Translations under genes and position numbers: made by a program
Shown: in pieces, positions 45,101 through 57,100 of the stretch
Numbering within the stretch: position 1 is the first letter of the stretch
Layout of the letters: every line of letters starts with the position of its first letter
Assembly: GCA_037576195.1 (NCBI GenBank)
Contig: CM075101.1
Location: 23,002,001 to 23,066,000 of the forward strand
From: Phytoseiulus persimilis
Taxonomy: Eukaryota > Arthropoda > Arachnida > Mesostigmata > Phytoseiidae
Direction of reading: 5' to 3'
Length of the DNA: 64,000 nt
Notes under the pieces: generated by a model
Seen by the model: only the letters and a program-made list of their open reading frames with translations
Database searches by the model: none
Told to the model about the DNA's origin: nothing

Positions 45101-48100
45101 TCCTCATCGCATCCTGCGGCATTCGCTTCGAGGACGTCTGCTTCTTCGATGGCTGGCTTCCGAAATATCTCTTCTGGAAGTGCCCGACCGGAGAATTCTT
45201 CCAGGTCAGTAACATGACACAGGCCTGACGGGCGATCGGGTCCGTGGTGTGGTTTGAGGCTCCTCAGCTATCTTGTCAAATAGGAAAAAACGGTTGCGGG
45301 AATCAACGACTCAGGGGCGAGGCCTTGTCAATCAAAATCGTCGTGGTGGAACATCGGGAGGGTCGTCGATAGCCTGCTCGGGACATCGGTTTGTGCTCGG
45401 GCAGCGACCAGCTGAAGAGACAGCTGCGAGAGGAGGAGATCGACCGCGGAGTTGAGGCTCTAACTAGAGAGCCTCCCAAGATAGTGCGATTGGAGGAAAG
45501 CTCGGGGCGAACAGGCCCTGACTCTGGAACTAACTGGGGAACAATCTCGGCGGGGGAGGACAGAGCCCCCAGGGGGCCTTCGTTTGTGGTCCTAGCCCGG
45601 TGGTCCTTCTGCTTCCGGCTTCAATCAACGGCTTGCCGGTTCCTTCCAGCCGCCGCGCCGCCAACGATGCTTGCCTTCCAGCAGAAGCAGCTTCAATAAG
45701 TCGTCGTTGCCGTTAATATCGGATCTACAAATAGAATCACCGCACAGTTCGTTCTCTTTCGGATTGGAGGCTCCTCGTTGTCCGCTCGTGTCCCGGCAAG
45801 ACGCGTTGCGAAATGTGACTCGACTTCAACAACGAACTCGTTCCCGCCAACCGACTCGCCTCGTTTCCACTTCGATCGCGGATTGCCCGCTCCGTCGAAT
45901 TCCCCATGTTTTGATTCCCAGACGACCTTGTAGAAATCAGATTTCCCACAAATTGTTCCGCGGCAGCGCGGTGCTTCCCGAACGAGATGAAGACATGCGA
46001 ACGGGTTTCAATGGGAACGGGTTGGACGAACCCGAGACAAGCTCGGTCGGCCTCCGTAACGATCATGATTACCGATCGATTCTCATCGAACCCACCGGGA
46101 TCATTCTTTCAGGACTTCATCACGACGCAGAACGCGTGGATTTGGCTCGTTTGGCTCTTGTCGCAGACATGGATCGCTGTTCATATCTGGACTCCGAAAT
46201 CGGAGCGTCTTTCGTCCACGGAAAAACTGTTCGTGTGTCCGATGTACGTGGGCACTCTCATCGATCAGTCGCTCGCGTTCAACCGCCGCCGGGACGACGA
46301 AGGCGAACTCAAGAGTGACGTGAGTATTCAATCGCCAGGGAATATCCCTCAGCTCAGTTTTCAGGCTTCAAAGCTGTCGGATCGAGGGGAAGTTGCGAAA
46401 GTGACCAGGAGTGACACGTTCCCCGATCAGTTCGGCGGCGGTTGCGCAGAGAACCTCTCCTCCCGGGTCGCTGTCGGCCGCGGAGGCGTGGGAAGGTCCC
46501 ACGATTCCAGGGAGGAGCTCGAATCGATTTCCCATAGGATGCCCGACGCTCTTCAAATCTCATCACAGCCCTCGGCTTCCCTCGCCTCGATAGAGTATCA
46601 CCTGAAGCTCAGCTGGTTGACTCGCGCAGCCATTTCGGGTTTCTCGATTCGGGTCCGGTTTGTTTTGCGCCGCCGGTTTGCTATATTTGCCCGTAGCTCT
46701 CTCGGTTAAGATTTGCCTGCTGCCCATCCAGCCAGGTGGCGGACGGACGGATGGATCGTTGCGGGGGGCGGCTCGCTCGCTTATGTTTGGAGCACGCGAA
46801 CTGCTACGCTCTGCTGACGTGCGTCTCAGCATCTCCCATTCGCTCGCCCGTTGCTTCATTCGCTTGTCGGAATGGCTCCGAAACAACGAGCGGGCGAGCC
46901 CTAAGCCGACGAACTTGCTCCAGTGAGTCCGCGGCGGGCCAAGTTTAGCCGAGGAAACGAACGGGCTCGGCCGGAGCAGCCACAGTCGACCAGCCAGCGT
47001 CCCGCCAAATGGTCAGAGGGAACGATTGAGAATAGCTGCAGCCAAATCCAGCTGGGTCGCTGTCTCTAAAAGTCGACATGGCCAACAATTTGGCAACAGG
47101 GTAGACCGAGAGGATCACGACTCCTGATTTCGTCGGGCCTCTGACCGAGCGGAATAAACTCCTCGCTCGAATAGCATGATGCCTCGGCATTTCATGATGC
47201 CACTTTGATCTTGGTCAGCTGTGGGCTGGAATTAAACCTTACAGGGGGGTGGTACCTGGACGGGAATCGCTGCTCACCTGCAGAGAGGAGGGAATGGATG
47301 TCAGGGATCCAAGATTTTAGACATCGAGGGTTGCTCGCCGATGACGGTGGGCTCTGGGGCTATGAATATTCTCGCTTCCTCTCGGTTCTCCCGAAGAGCT
47401 GGAATAGCTTCATGGAGGAGTGCCTCGATTCTGGGTTTCCTGGATTCACCGTCGGGAACGAACGTCAGGAACTAGAGGATGGAACTTATTCCCGTCGATA
47501 GCAACTCGCTCTTTCGCCCCGTTATTCGGAGACATAATTTCTAAGAGTTCGTAGATTCCGCAGAAGTGATTGCGCTCTGGATGGAAAAGTTCCCCACGTC
47601 CGGAGGCATCGAGGCCTGGAGAGACGGAGCCCACGGAGCGAAATCCTATTTTCATTCGATCAAACATGATCCGAGGAACTCTCTGGTAACTGCTGATGTG
47701 GCACCTACTCCTTTCGAATGATTCTTGTGGGAAGCTCCCACTTCCTCTCCCAGCCCTATCCAGAACAATCGTCCGTCTCCATTCGTGGTTTCTTCACGAA
47801 AATTAAATGTGCCCCTTTCTTCACGCATGCCCAAGTGCGTGACTCGATAAGTTCATGTCTTCGTCTGATTAGGCTGTCGAAGACAGATCAACGCACAGCG
47901 CTATAACTCCAGACGGGCTTTCGTCCGCCGAGGAGGCGTTTTATTCGTTGTATCGACCTTGCTCGAGGAAACTCTACCCAGGAATCGGTTCTTGTGAGCG
48001 CGCGTGCGCTCTTTATCGTCGTCTGTCTGTTGAGGCGGTCGATGGTATTAATCATACATAGCGCATTATCGGATCGTTGCCGTCGTTTTCGCAGCTGCCC

Positions 48101-51100
48101 GGGGACATCTCTGGTGCAGTGGCTACGAACCTAATTCTTTCAATGGCATCGACAGAAGAAATGTCGTCTGCGGCAAATGATCCTAAAACGATGGAGACAA
48201 AAAGACGTTCCCAACCGGAACCAGACTCGGGCTCAGGACGGGGTCTGGATTGGTGCTGTGGGCGTCCTTGGTCCTCACGGACCCTCGGTCGGACCGATCA
48301 TGGCCGGTAGCTTATGAGCGAAAGTTCTTTATTGACGATACCGTTTATACGGTCCGAGTCGACGACGACGACGCTGCCGCCGATGCCACCGTTACCATCG
48401 ACACGCCCTTGTGCACTTCTGCTTCTCTTTATGGGATCTCCATTGTGTGTGTAGTCGTCGTCGTCGTCGACGACGTTTCCCCCCTCCTCCTCCTCTTCCT
48501 CCCACACTGGTCGTCTGGCGACGCCTGGTTCTGATCACCGACGCGACTATATTATCGCCGCTGGCTCTTATTCGGTTGCTCGCCGGATCCCGAACTCGTC
48601 GACAACAACAGAAATGCTCCCGAGCCGAGGATCGATGGCCAATGGGGAGTTTTCCCGGCACCCGAACAGCTCTTAAAGTTCTCTTGTTTGACTTTCCAGG
48701 AACTTGCCCTCGACGGATCTGATGACTATGAAACAATGTACGAAACAATATCGGAGTCATCCGACAAGGACAAGGAAAAGAAAGTCCAACAATCAACCGT
48801 CAAAGCTTCCGATCACGTGACGAAAATTTACGCCTGCGCCACAATGTGGCACGAGACCACCGATGAAATGGTTCAGGCAAGACCAAGAACACCGCCCAAA
48901 ACAGCTCGTTGAAGCGTTCTGATCCGTCAATATGATAGTCGGTGGTTATAACATTCCATCGAAAAATGTTTGATCCCGGGATGTCTGTATTCGAACTGAA
49001 ATGCAGACCAGCTCCTGAACTCTCCGTTATGAGCTGAGCTGTATTCGTATAACGAGGGTTCCGAAACAAGCCGACTGCATCAAGAACAGAAATCTCCATC
49101 CAGATGAGGAAGGGAGAAAAAAAATAACTGGAAATCGGGAAACTGGAGAAATGAAACGGTCTTATGACGGAGTCTTTGAGATCGGCGATGTTCATACTAC
49201 ACGAGTGAGATGAGAGCAGAATCCCCGTTGTTTCTCGAGAACGATGCCCTTCACGCTGCAAGGTGCCTCGCCTTGAACCTGATCCTAAATATTGATATCT
49301 GGAGGGGTCGCGGCTGTTTCCTTCATTCATGTCAAGCCGTGTTCAGTCATGAGAGGGCGAAGATTGGATCCGTGTTGCATTCCCGGAGAAAAAGATTCTC
49401 AGGAACGATGGGACCAAGGGCAAACTCCGATTCATCGGCGCATTGACGTTTCTCGCGAACGAAACATCTCACGTGCTCGAGCAGCTGGGGGAGGCGCCCG
49501 TGGCCAATCCCGGGTCCACCTATGGCCCGCAGGACCAATCCCTGACACTCCTGCCTTGGAATCTCGAGTTAGGAATGCAGAATCCTGTCGTATTTCAGAG
49601 AGACCTCTGTCGTTCCACAACGGCCTCCAGAGACTCGAGCCAAGACCCCACCGCACACAGAATGAACAGCAACCGTTGGAATTACTCGGGTGACATTTGC
49701 GGTCGTACCGAGGGAAGCTTGAAGACTAGCGAATTCCGGGCTCTTCGATCTTTTATTCATGTATCACTCAAGTTCCATGGGTTCGCTGGTCCGTTCGCTC
49801 GTTGGTACGGTCGTTCCCCTGTTCATCCCGAGCTATGAGGAGTCCTCTCCTCCAGAAGGGCGGAGATCACGGACAAGGCTGGAGCTGAAGAAGATTCCCA
49901 ATACTCGGGGGCAGGTCAGAGCGAGAAAGTCATCCCCGATATGTAAATTTCAACCGATACCCACAGGCTCTCGCTCTCTGCTTCGCTCGCTCTCGAACTC
50001 ACTCGTTCATCCCACTCTGTGTCCTTCGAACACTGGTTACACCAGGTGGAGAACTCTGATCGATAGGAACTTGATGATTTGACCAAGTAGCGGGGCTTCC
50101 GGCGGCCTCCCGCAACCGGTTGTTCAGCCGTATGATTTGAGCTCCGTGTTCTAGCTCTTCGTTCCTTGTCTGACCCGATTCCAGCTGCTCACAACTTCCA
50201 TATGATACGAGATGATATCCGACGAATTTCCACTCCCCTCTCGGGAGGAGAGAGCCCACCTTTCATTCCCGCAGAAAGCTTGCGGTCCCAAACGTGAAAG
50301 CATTTTTAGCATATCCTGTATATTATCGAAGGGAGCTAGCTATCACGGGGAGTGGAAAGCCCGGAGGCTGTGGAAATATTTCTTCCCGAGCCACCCGACA
50401 GATTCCCGCTCGAAAGAACTTCCACTCTCCGGGACGCGCCTTTGAACGTTTTCCCGTTCCGTTTCAGATGTTGAAGTCAATTATGCGGATGGACGAGGAC
50501 CAGTGCGCTCGCCGTATCGCTCAGAAATACCTCCGAATAGTTGATCCCGACTACTACGAGTTTGAAGGTACGGTTTTCCGAGTTTTATCCGAGAAGGCAC
50601 GCACACCCGCGTGCACGTAACCAAACGCGCGCTTTCTGCTCTGCGTGGATTCCAGCTCGGCGAAACCGATGTCGTCATACATTGGACGACCCACGCCTGT
50701 CCGCGCCGAGGGCAGGAGGAAGATCAAAGAGTCCCTTAACGCGAAATAAGTCGACACCAACGAGCGGATGGCGAAGTCCATGAGGTTTCGCTGTGTTCGT
50801 CCGACACGGCCGAGCGGGGGACTGAGTGTATGTAGTACGCTGAGACCTGAGACTCAGCCACAGCTGCTGTGGTTGTGGCTGTGAGAGTTGACCTTCGCTG
50901 CGGTGGAGGTTTCCGAGCACATTCCACAAGAGTTGTGTCGGGCCCAGCGCGGATAGTTGTGACATAGACACGCTCGTCCACACGCGCAGTCTCTTTCACA
51001 GGAGTGCGTGAGATTTCAAGAACTCTTTGGACCTCCTCGACACTCATCCAACCCAGCGGGATCGCAGTTAGGGCTGGAGAGAGAGACTATTCAAGAAACG

Positions 51101-54100
51101 GCGTTCTGCAGGATACGTTTCCGTCTCATAATTCTCTCAGTTCCTATGCTCTCGGGCACTGTCTCCAGTGATTGGGTTTCCCACTGCGGCACGATTGCGC
51201 ACAGAGCGGCTATTGAATACAGTTCAGAGAAGGAAGGATTCCAAGTTTGGGAGCCGGAATAAATTTGTGATGAATGTCGCTGAGGACATTCTCTGCAAGT
51301 TCGCGCATAGCCTGAAGGCCTCCGCATCCGAGCAAAGCGGCACTCCGCCGTCCGCCGGGTCTCGCTTCCATAATGCAACAGGCCGTTCGCCGAAACAAGC
51401 TGATTGGCGACTTGTTGAATTTCAGTGCACGTTTTCTTCGACGACGCATTCGAATGGTCGGATCACAGCGATGAGGATCGTCAAGTGAACCGATTCGTGA
51501 CCACACTCGTGAAAGTAATGGATACAGCGGCGAGCAACGTCCACCAGACTCCAATTAAGCTCAAGCCTCCGAAAAAAAATCCCAACACCATACGGCGGTC
51601 GACTCGTTTGGACCATGCCCGGCAAAAACAAGTTCTTCGTGCACCTGAAGGACAAGAATAAGATCCGTCACAGGTAGGTTATAACGAGCACGCACCGAGT
51701 GATCATCTCCGTTTTTGCAGCGGGCGAGCCGTGCTCCGTTCGCTTGGCGAGTGGCTCGCGGCGAGAATAAGGAAAAAGCGAAACAAAAAACCGAGCACAC
51801 ATTTGGAAAATAGCGATGCTCGTTGAATGGGGAACAGTTCGCGTTTTTCAAACTCCGCCAACCTCCAAGCTATTCAGCCGTGCCGCCACGACGGTACCCC
51901 CAGACGGGACAGCCTCCGTAGCTCAGTTATGCAAATACTGAAGCAGTGAACGGTGGAATATCACGTGATGTCCTTGCCAACCCCGCATGTGGCGGAGAAC
52001 AACACGGCTCTCAAATGGCACCTCGCATTTCGAACGGCCGCAACTCAATGCTCCGCTAAGGAACGTTGAGGCTATCAACGATAAAAATCGTTCTGCTTCT
52101 CTCGAGCCTTTGTCACTCGCCAAAGCGTGTTATACGAGTTTGCCAACGACGGCGGTTTATGATTATTCTCAGTGAAACGACGGGCTGACCTCACACCAGG
52201 CAGCTCGGAGATTATCGTTGAAGTATGCGTTAACAGCCAGCAGACAGTAAAACATCAAAACCAGTATCCCGCAAGCTCAGAGCCCGGGGCTGACAAGGTT
52301 TACAAAATGCTCGCGAAACGTGGTCAGCAGTTCGATATCGGCAACAAAAATGGAGTTGAGCTCCGACAAACTCTATATCGTTTGCGGTGGCAGTCCTTGC
52401 AGAAGTTGGCGCTGACTCTGGTATCCCTTGGGCACGATGTGCCGCGAAGGGAATCGAAACCACCCATGATACTCGACGGCCAAGAGCTCGGTCTCTGTTG
52501 GTCGGGGAACTATTGGCTCATCGAGGACGAAAGGAATTTGGACTCTAGCCTCGCGTCCCGCCTAGCAAAGTCGGGCTTGAAAATCAGCCCGAATTTCTTG
52601 ACTGGCGCCTTTGGCTGCACTCCATGGAGAGTGCCCTCTCGATGTCTGCTCCGCTCCAAAATGATTCTTCCTTCCATTTGAAATCGATTACTGAAAGAGA
52701 TCATCGAACGGTTTCGGTGAGATTACAGCAGGCTGAGCAGCTGTTGCTTCCGGAGATCCTGGTGGAAGGAAATCAATTTTTATGAGTGAAGAATCGATTT
52801 AGTTTCCTTGGTCATCCTTTCCGTTAAGAAGGTAAACTGTGGGAAACACTTTCCATCGAAGCGAAGCCTCGCATGGGGCCTGGTATAAAATTCCAACGAG
52901 CTCCGAAATCGGCTTCTCCACAGCAAGACGCACTTCTCAGGAATCCTGAGCCTTTCTGTCTCAACGCTGACAGCGTCCCGACAAACCAACAACTCCTTGG
53001 ACTGCCACATTCCAGAACACTGCTGTAACGTTTTCTTCATTGCAACGTGGAAGAATTTGCAAGCGGCTTCTACTTGAGGTTTTGCGTGAGGAGGGAAGCG
53101 CATCGATAGGCTTAGAAGTCCGACTGGGTAGTTTCCCCGGTTTTCGTTCCGTGACCGAATGGGTGGCTCCGTCGTTGCGTACACATCCAGGCTCCTTCCC
53201 GACATGAATTTCCGCGCTCTTTGGCCTTCGAATGTTCACCACCGCAGCGGTAGCGTTGTCTTCGCGAGCTACAACGACTGATTTGGAGGCGAAATTCGAT
53301 TCGCACTTGAAATGTGTCCAGACTGAGGGTGTACGGACATAATCATTTCCTCCAAAAGAAAATCAATGCACCAGCCATTGGAAGAGATTGATCATGGTTC
53401 GGGTCGCGACCTACTGCTGCCACCGTCGCTCGGCCGCCTACATCTCCTGGAAGGCGCGTTGGCGGACGAGATTTATACCGGCAGAGGAAGAAAGGAGTAG
53501 AAGAATGATTGCCACTTGGGTGAAGTTATTTGATTCTCGATCCCGGGAATGGAGTGGTTTGGTTTGGTAACAGTGTTCATTCCGCAGGAAACGCTGGTCG
53601 CAAGTCATGTACATGTACTATCTACTCGGACATCGCCTTATGGAATTGCCGATCGATGTGGCCCGGAAGGCTGTGATGGCGGAAAACACCTACATTCTCG
53701 CCTTAGACGGGGATATCAACTTCAGACCTCATGCTGTTCAACTTCTCGTCGATCTTATGAAGAAGAATCGAGGCCTAGGAGCTGCCTGTGGGAGGATTCA
53801 TCCTGTCGGAGCAGGTTCGTATGAGCAGAAGCAAGCCACAACTTTTCTTGTGAATCGTCTCCGTCGTAGGGATTGTCACAGTTGGGCTTGCAGTCATGTT
53901 TTACCGGAAGTGACGACTTCGAGACGCGCATAGTGGGGAGAGCGGCGGATGATTCGCCTTGGCGGAACAAAGGCCAAGCGAAGTCGACAGAACGCTAAAT
54001 TTTCTCGATTTCTCTCCTCGAAGGACCCATGGCTTGGTATCAAAAATTCGAGTACGCTATAGGTCATTGGCTGCAAAAAGCCACTGAGCACATGATCGGC

Positions 54101-57100
54101 TGCGTGCTTTGTAGCCCCGGTTGCTTCTCGCTATTCCGAGCCAAGGCGTTGATGGACGACAACGTTATGAAGAAATACACAACCGAACCTACTGAAGCTC
54201 GGCATTACGTGCAGTACGATCAAGGCGAAGACCGTTGGTTGTGCACCCTCCTGCTTCAGAGGGGATACAGAGTCGAGTATTCAGCAGCCTCGGACGCCTA
54301 CACCCACTGCCCTGAAGGATTCGGCGAATTCTACACTCAGAGAAGAAGATGGGCTCCCTCGACAATGGCAAACATCATGGACCTGCTTGGTGAGTGATGG
54401 AGCCTCCAGAGAATAAAACACATAATCCGAAGCCGATCTGCCGATGGAGGAAAGAGACAGAGTTCTTCGTCTGCGAGAGATTTATTATGGATAAATAAGC
54501 TGGAGAAAGTACAATAGGAAGCATCGGAATCTACTTCTTCTGTTGTACGCCAGAAAACATTATCTCGTCCACTAGCAGAAGGTTGGTGGCGATAACGGTG
54601 CACGCAGAGATTAGCTGTTTGTGGACGCAATAGTTGTCCATGATGCCATCGGCAATCGGGTCGCACGGTTCACCTGTGGAGAGGTTCAAGCCGACGGGTT
54701 GAGGACGGAGTCGGTGGTATTGCTCGCGAAGCTTGACCAACGTTTCTTGAGGATCTAAGCCGGAGTTGACAGCGAGAGTTTTCACGATGATCAGCAGCGC
54801 TTCGGCAAACGCCCTCACGCCGAATACGGCGCGGCCTTTGACCTCCTTTTCGTATTCCATCAGAGCGTAATGTGCGGCAATTTCGAACGCGCCTGCTCCC
54901 GCAACAACACATTCGTCCTCGATGGCATTTTTCACTGCGCGCAACCCATCATGGATGGCCTCCTTGATCTGGGTGATGGTGTGCTTGTTCGGACCTTTGA
55001 TGAGGATAGTCACACTCTTTGGGTCCTTGAGTTCCTCCACAAAGGTGTATTTGTTCTCACCGAGAACATGTTCGTAAACAAGTCCAGCATAGCCGAGGAC
55101 ATCCGGAGTCAGATTGTCGACGGAGTTCATGGCGACTGAGCCGGTGGCCAAGCCAAGACGTTCCATGTTGCGTCGCTTCGCGCGACGAAGCGCCATGATA
55201 CCTTCTTTCGCAAGCAAATCCAAAGACATCGGGTCGATTCCTTGTTGGTTGATCAGGACGAAGCCCTTGTCAGAGTCAGTTCCGCAAACTTGCTTCTTGA
55301 GTTCGATGACTTTTTTGACGCGGTTCTCTATGAACTCTCGCTCAGCCTGCACAAGCTTCTCGCGTTCCTCGGCACTTTTATAGAAGAAACCGGCGTTGAC
55401 TTCAGTCTTCTCGTATTCCATTGAGACATTGACCGCTAGCACGAAGGCGTTCTTGACCATTTTCGGCATGTCAGGGTGTCTGGCCCCATGGTCCAGAACG
55501 AGACCCTTGACCAACTTCGTATCCTTGTGGGTTTTATGTTGCATCTCCATGATTTCCACCATGTGGAGATTCAACGGCTCATTGTCCCTCTTGATGGCCA
55601 GCACGGAGTCGACGCAAACATCGGTGAGAAGTGCCGCAACTTCGCTGTAGACTTTGGTGGACAACGAGGTACTAGCTACCTGAACCAGAGTGTCACGATT
55701 GATGGGAACGTTAAGCTTCAGTTGGTCGAGAACCTCGAACGCTTTGGCCTGAGCCAGGTCAAAGCCATCGGTGATCACTCGAGGATGGAGACCTTCTTGA
55801 ATTATTAGCTGAGCTTGTTTCAGGAGCTCTCCGATGAGCAGCACCGTCGACGTTGTACCGTCGCCGGTGATGTCGTTCTGAGCCGTAGAAGCCCGGGCGA
55901 TCAAAGAAGCGGTCGGGGACTGGATCTGCATCTCGTGGAGGAGAACATTACCGTCCTTCGTGATCTTGATATCACCAGCTCCCGAAACTAACATCTTCAT
56001 GGTTCCCTTCGGGCCCAAATTCGTTTTCAAAATGTCCTGGAGCGCACGAGCGGCGTTGATGTTGACAGCCATGGCAGTGTGAGATCTGGCAACCTCAGCC
56101 TTGGAATTGAGTCCTGTTAAAGCAGCCATAGTTGATCTCTGGCGAATTTTCCTCAACTGAACTTCAAGAAACACAGTCTATACGGAATGGGAGTCAACCA
56201 CGCGGTAGTTGGCGGCTCTAGCCAAATAAGGGAGCTGGATGACAACAGCCGACACAGGCTGAAAGCGGGGATGTCTGGGATCCGCGCCAAGGCGCGTGCT
56301 TTCGAACTGACTCCGGCCAACGCACTTTCCGCTGAGCATAGTTGGCGCTGCTGGCCGAAATCACTGATCCGATGAAAGCGACACATGCTGTGAGATACAG
56401 AAGTATCGCATTTGAAAACCAATGAAAGGGCGAGAAGCGCCGGCCCACAGGGATCGGACGATGCTCGAGAATGAAAGTCGCGGCTACGCGCGCGAAAGTA
56501 TTCACAATCTCGCAGAGCTAGGCTGAGTTTATTTAGCTGCTGCCATCGACTTATATTCGTCGCTTTTAGAAATCCACCCTGCTCGTGACTGTCACATCGA
56601 CAACTCTGTCAGATTGATGACGAGCAGTACACGGAATCGAATTTTGTGGTGCGATATGCATGCGCTGTGAGCGCCGCTGGCCACCGGTGGAACGAGCTCG
56701 GCGTTCTGAGTATTTTCAGGCACGAGTCAGCCTGCTAAGATTTTCCTCGAACACACGGAACACCTATAATCCTCATGCTCAAATAATGAAACTGAAACCC
56801 TTCCGGATTGGCTCCAGGTGACTACAAACGGACCGTCGCCATCAATGACAACATCTCGTTCCCCTATATCATCTACCAATTCATGTTGATGGTCGGCACC
56901 GTTCTCGGACCCGGCACTATATTCCTCATGTTGGTGGGAGCCATGGTCGCTTCGTTCAGGATCTCGAATTGGGATTCGTTCTACTACAACATCATTCCGA
57001 TTCTCTTCTTCATGATCATCTGCTTCTCGACAAAGAACGACGTGCAGGTGGGTTTGGGACCGCAGCGGAAGCTAAGTGATGTTCATTCCTGGGAAGCTCT

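Larger units (their letters stand above)
54390..56817 (+). other. CHS intron 11 (2.4 kb), host of CCT6
   Basis: Almost filled by the antisense CCT6 gene: its poly(A) signal lies about 95 nt from the exon 11 donor, and about 690 nt separate its ATG from the exon 12 acceptor. Confidence 0.95.

Noticed and set aside
45671..46318. 215-codon plus frame across CHS exon 6
   Set aside because: Wrong frame relative to the conserved exon 6 protein; a shadow of the true exon plus intron.
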